Part shown: positions 54,609 to 57,008 of the stretch, one piece after another
Layout of the letters: the number at the start of each line of letters is the position of its first letter
Numbering within the stretch: the stretch's first letter is position 1
Assembly (NCBI RefSeq): GCF_001995175.1
Contig: NZ_MUKN01000023.1
Span: forward strand, 1-57,008
Length of the DNA: 57,008 bases
Direction: 5' to 3'
DNA from: Rathayibacter rhapontici
GTDB taxonomy: Bacteria; Actinomycetota; Actinomycetes; Actinomycetales; Microbacteriaceae
The notes under the pieces: generated by a model
The model's input: only the letters and a program-made list of their open reading frames with translations
Told to the model about the DNA's origin: nothing
Database searches by the model: none
Made by a program: the position numbers and the translations under genes

Positions 54609-54677
54609 GGTGGAACCCTCTCGTCGAAACGGACAAGGGTACACGGCGCCCTCCGGGGCCCCTCTAGGCTCGGCCCC

Positions 54678-55034
54678 GTGACCCCCACCGACTCCGCCCC
54701 CCGCCGCCGCAACGTCCCCGGCCTCGTCGCCTTCGCCCTCGCGGTGCTGCTGACGCTCAGCCAGATCGTCCAGGTCTGCCTGACGACGATCGTGCCGGTG
54801 CTCGCCTACCGCAACGGGCTCGGCGTCACCGACATCGGAGCGGTGTTCGTGGTGATCGGGATCGGCCAGCTGATCGTCGCCGCTCTCGTCGTCGTGCTCG
54901 GCGTCGTCGGCGTCGCGCGGCGGGGGGCTCCGAAGGTCCTCGCGGCGATCGCCCTGGGTGCGGGTGCGAACGGCGTGATCGTGCAGCTCGCGGCGCTGAT
55001 CCTGCCTCCGCTGATCGGCGTCACTCTGTCGTGA
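54678..55034 (+). CDS. Small membrane protein (118 aa)
   Basis: TAGGCT at 54665-54670 followed by GTG 54678 suggests a leaderless gene. The protein has three hydrophobic helices (GLVAFALAVLLTLSQIVQVCLTTIVPVLAY, IGAVFVVIGIGQLIVAALVVVLGVVGVA, AIALGAGANGVIVQLAALILPPLIGVTL). It runs opposite to the BCCT gene from a shared 69-base divergent region. Function unknown; the family is a generic actinobacterial membrane protein. Confidence 0.62.
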   Translation: MTPTDSAPRRRNVPGLVAFALAVLLTLSQIVQVCLTTIVPVLAYRNGLGVTDIGAVFVVIGIGQLIVAALVVVLGVVGVARRGAPKVLAAIALGAGANGVIVQLAALILPPLIGVTLS

Positions 55035-55058
55035 CGCGAGGGCCCGGCGTGCGCGGGC

Positions 55059-55961
55059 TCAGCGTCCGGCGGCGTAGTGGTTCTGGATCTGGGCCTGCGT
55101 GAGGACCGTCGAGTAGACGGCGGCGTAGCGGAGACTGCCGGTGAAGTACGCGGGGCCCACGTTCGTCCAGGAGCCGCCGAGGGTGTCGCCGCCGATCTTC
55201 CAGTAGCCGCTGGTGTTCTCCGGGCTCCGGAAGGCGGTGTTCGAGGCGACGCGCTGGCCGTCGAGCCAGAGGCTCAGCCCTGTGGTGGGCGAGAGGGTCG
55301 AGACCACGTGGTGCCAGGCGCCGTCGTTGACGACCCCGGGGCTCGTGATCGCTTCGACGCCGTTGTTGTAGATGCCGAACATCAGCTTGCCGTTGGCGCC
55401 GATGTAGGTGTGCCGGTCGTACTGGCTGCCGCCCGCCGTCTGCGAGGCGCCGAAGGAGAACAGCTTCCCGCCGGCGACGGTGGTCTTGAACCAGATCTCG
55501 GTGCTGAAGGTGGTGGGGTTGGTGATCTGCAGCGGCGTGGTCATGTGCTGGCTGCTCGAGGCGGCGAGCTGCCACGAGCCGCCGGCGTCGCGCGGGCACG
55601 CCTTGGGGAGGGTCGGTGAGCTGACCATGCCGTTGCGGTAGATGCCGGCACGGGCGGAGTTGCCGGTGACGACGTCGGGCGCGGTCGGCGAGTTGGAGGC
55701 CTGTCCGAGCGTGTAGGCGAAGAGGGCGCTGCTCCTGTCGGCCGCGAAGGCCGAGTCGCAGGTGAAGAACGCGGCGGCGCTGCCGACCGTGTTGGTCGAG
55801 TTGAGGATCGACGCGGTGTAGGCGCCCGAGGTGGCGGGCGTGAGCAGCAGCGCCCCGGCGAGGGCGGCGACGGCGACGGCCGCGGTGGCCTTCCGTGGGT
55901 GCGCGAGGGCGGCGCGGAGGCGGGCGAGCAGCGGGACGCGGGCGATGCGGTGGCGGCTCAT
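55059..55961 (-). CDS. Secreted LamG (concanavalin-like) domain protein
   Basis: This 300-residue protein has a long signal (RKATAAVAVAALAGALLLTPATSGAYTASILNSTNTVGSAAAFFTC) with a TasA/CalY-like 'AYTASI..NSTNT' region. The LamG domain spans residues 140-300 ('FSTEIWFKTTVAGGKLFSFGASQTAGGSQYDRHTYIGANGKLMFGIYNNG', 'AWHHVVSTLSPTTGLSLWLDGQRV', 'SLRYAAVYSTVLTQAQIQNHYAAGR'). The start overlaps the signal-peptidase stop by ATGA, so it is the likely substrate of that enzyme. It is probably a surface or matrix protein with binding activity. Confidence 0.83.
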   Translation of the reverse strand: MSRHRIARVPLLARLRAALAHPRKATAAVAVAALAGALLLTPATSGAYTASILNSTNTVGSAAAFFTCDSAFAADRSSALFAYTLGQASNSPTAPDVVTGNSARAGIYRNGMVSSPTLPKACPRDAGGSWQLAASSSQHMTTPLQITNPTTFSTEIWFKTTVAGGKLFSFGASQTAGGSQYDRHTYIGANGKLMFGIYNNGVEAITSPGVVNDGAWHHVVSTLSPTTGLSLWLDGQRVASNTAFRSPENTSGYWKIGGDTLGGSWTNVGPAYFTGSLRYAAVYSTVLTQAQIQNHYAAGR

Positions 55962-56887
55962 CGGGCCGCCTCCTTCCCGGCGGCACGGCGACCGTGCTCC
56001 CCGGTGCGCTCGGTCGCCGCGGGCAGACCGATCACGAACGTGTAGATCAGGGGAAGCGCACACAGCAGCGCGAACACGACCCAGCCCCAGAACGGCAGGT
56101 GCAGAGCGGAGGAGACGCTGTACCAGTCCTGCTCGTTCGCCGGGACGCGGAGGCGGCCGACCTGGCCCGAGACGAGATCGAGCGGAGCGGCTCCCTCGGC
56201 GCTGACGCGGATCGGGAGGAGGCCGGTCGAGACCAGGACGGCGTCGGTGTACCCGTTCTCGACGGTGGCTTCGAGGACCACCAGGCCGACGAACGGGCGG
56301 AGGAGGAACACGGTGATCGAGGCGACGAGCGACAGGCCGAGCATCCGCATCGCCGCGCGGTGCGTGGGCGAGGGCAGCAGGCGGGTGAGCAGCTGCACCA
56401 GGACGGCACCGGCGAGCAGGAGCGGGAGCCCCTTCGCGAGCCAGCCGAGGCCGGGGAGCGACGTGGTGACGACTCCGATCAGCTGGTCGGGGCCGGTGGC
56501 CCACGGGTCGACCGCGCCGTTGATGTCGCCCTGGGTGACCAGCGTGCCGTCGGCGGCCAGGTCGACCACGCGGTGGGTGTAGGTCTCGTCGGGCGTCGTG
56601 GAGGGGTGGAAGCTGACGACGTCGCCGACGCGGACGTCCTCGATCGCGGTGGGGGTGGTGAGGACGAGGGTCCCGACCGGGGCGTAGGTGCCCATCGAGG
56701 GGGTCTGCACGATGAACCAGCGTCCGCCGGAGGAATGGAAGAGCAGGGCGACGGCGACCAGGCCGACGAGGACGGCGGAGGCGGTCCAGATCGCGGCGGT
56801 GCGCAGGGCGGTCGGGCGGTACGGGGCGGCGTTCGCGTCGGAGGGGGCGGAGGAGACGGGCGCGGTGGGGGTGTCCGTGAGCGTCAT
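55958..56887 (-). CDS. Signal peptidase I, SipW/S26B (ER-type)
   Basis: This 309-residue membrane protease has an N-terminal helix (AAIWTASAVLVGLVAVALLFHSS). The catalytic Ser is in 'IVQTPSMGTYAPVGTLVLT', the His in 'TYTHRVVDL' and the Gly-Asp motif in 'VTQGDIN'. The Ser-His-Asp combination is the archaeal/eukaryotic-like (SipW) form rather than the bacterial Ser-Lys dyad. Two further helices and a C-terminal loop follow. It is translationally coupled (ATGA) to the LamG secreted protein, as SipW-type peptidases are often linked to dedicated substrates. GGAGG precedes ATG 56887. Confidence 0.88.
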   Translation of the reverse strand: MTLTDTPTAPVSSAPSDANAAPYRPTALRTAAIWTASAVLVGLVAVALLFHSSGGRWFIVQTPSMGTYAPVGTLVLTTPTAIEDVRVGDVVSFHPSTTPDETYTHRVVDLAADGTLVTQGDINGAVDPWATGPDQLIGVVTTSLPGLGWLAKGLPLLLAGAVLVQLLTRLLPSPTHRAAMRMLGLSLVASITVFLLRPFVGLVVLEATVENGYTDAVLVSTGLLPIRVSAEGAAPLDLVSGQVGRLRVPANEQDWYSVSSALHLPFWGWVVFALLCALPLIYTFVIGLPAATERTGEHGRRAAGKEAAR

Positions 56888-56912
56888 GTCCTCCGCCTCC
56901 TCGACGGTCTTC

Positions 56913-56947
56913 GGAGCGGGGCCGCCTCAGGGTGGCGGCCCCGCTCC
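56913..56947 (-). terminator. Perfect 14-bp GC hairpin upstream of the signal peptidase
   Basis: GGAGCGGGGCCGCC (56913-56926) and GGCGGCCCCGCTCC (56934-56947) pair perfectly around TCAGGGT. It lies between the peptidase start and the window edge, so it probably terminates a minus-strand gene coming from beyond 57008. In the last 60 bases I see only Pro-rich open sequence and cannot assign a gene. Confidence 0.6.
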
Positions 56948-57008
56948 GCGGGTGGGTGCTTCTCGGGGTGGTGCGGGTGCCGTGGGGGCGGCGGGTGGTG
57001 CGCGGTGC

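Noticed and set aside
56948..57008. 3' end of a gene entering from the right edge
   Set aside because: Pro-rich open frames exist on the minus strand but none ends convincingly before the hairpin at 56913-56947.

Overview
The window is GC-rich (roughly 70% or more) and gene-dense, with GTG starts, ATGA/GTGA overlaps and many genes that appear leaderless: a TAnnnT-like -10 box sits about 6-8 bases before the start codon. Gene content points to a high-GC actinobacterium of the family Microbacteriaceae, possibly close to Rathayibacter. That content includes PadR, MarR, HxlR and TetR regulators next to small enzymes, a protein of the 'M-G-x-L-x-Y-G-S ... LDDRTLAHLQ' family common in that group, secreted Pro/Thr-linker proteins, and a SipW-like signal peptidase. 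The genus is inference. I saw no tRNA, rRNA, CRISPR array, transposase or phage gene.

Layout. 1-3118: the start of a secreted repeat-linker protein, a PadR/membrane-protein pair and a LacI regulator. 3240-6454: a LacI-type control region followed by a large secreted polysaccharide deacetylase/GH10 xylanase. 6575-11530: a VOC/HxlR/methyltransferase operon, and a MarR-controlled quinone-reductase-like gene with two clear operators. 11625-15645: an ANTAR-type protein, two members of a small-protein family, a GH26-like lipoprotein and a VOC protein. 15721-26094: a redox and detoxification neighbourhood in which TetR, XRE-like, MerR and ArsR regulators sit beside SDR, NmrA-like, LLM flavin monooxygenase, F420-reductase-like, MFS and MDR enzymes. 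26151-31879: a metal-related block with ArsR paralogs, a broken CopC, an MFS transporter, a broken DUF305 protein and a P1B-4-type ATPase. 31980-34998: a YtrA-like GntR operon and a TetR/SDR pair. 35318-40135: gamma-glutamyltransferase and a secreted beta-helix protein, separated by hairpin-rich DNA with a decayed secreted gene. 40461-45077: small proteins, an AraC regulator, dienelactone hydrolase and a LuxR-like regulator. 45290-51431: a MacB-like ABC exporter, an APC permease and an OmpR/histidine kinase pair. 51432-51868: an unusual 19-bp-phased repeat field between convergent genes. 51869-56887: Gfo/Idh/MocA oxidoreductase, BCCT transporter, and a LamG protein paired with a SipW-like peptidase.

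Two themes stand out. First, many regulators can be matched to perfect or near-perfect operators. The best case is a MerR protein with three promoters of identical architecture, in front of an LLM monooxygenase, an F420-reductase-like gene and an MFS exporter. Second, an unusual number of genes carry a single-base frameshift or internal break: xylanase, MDR reductase, XRE regulator, an uncharacterised small gene, CopC, DUF305, a DUF7882-like gene and a small secreted gene. This could be sequencing error or real gene decay, and it limits how literally the coding calls can be taken.
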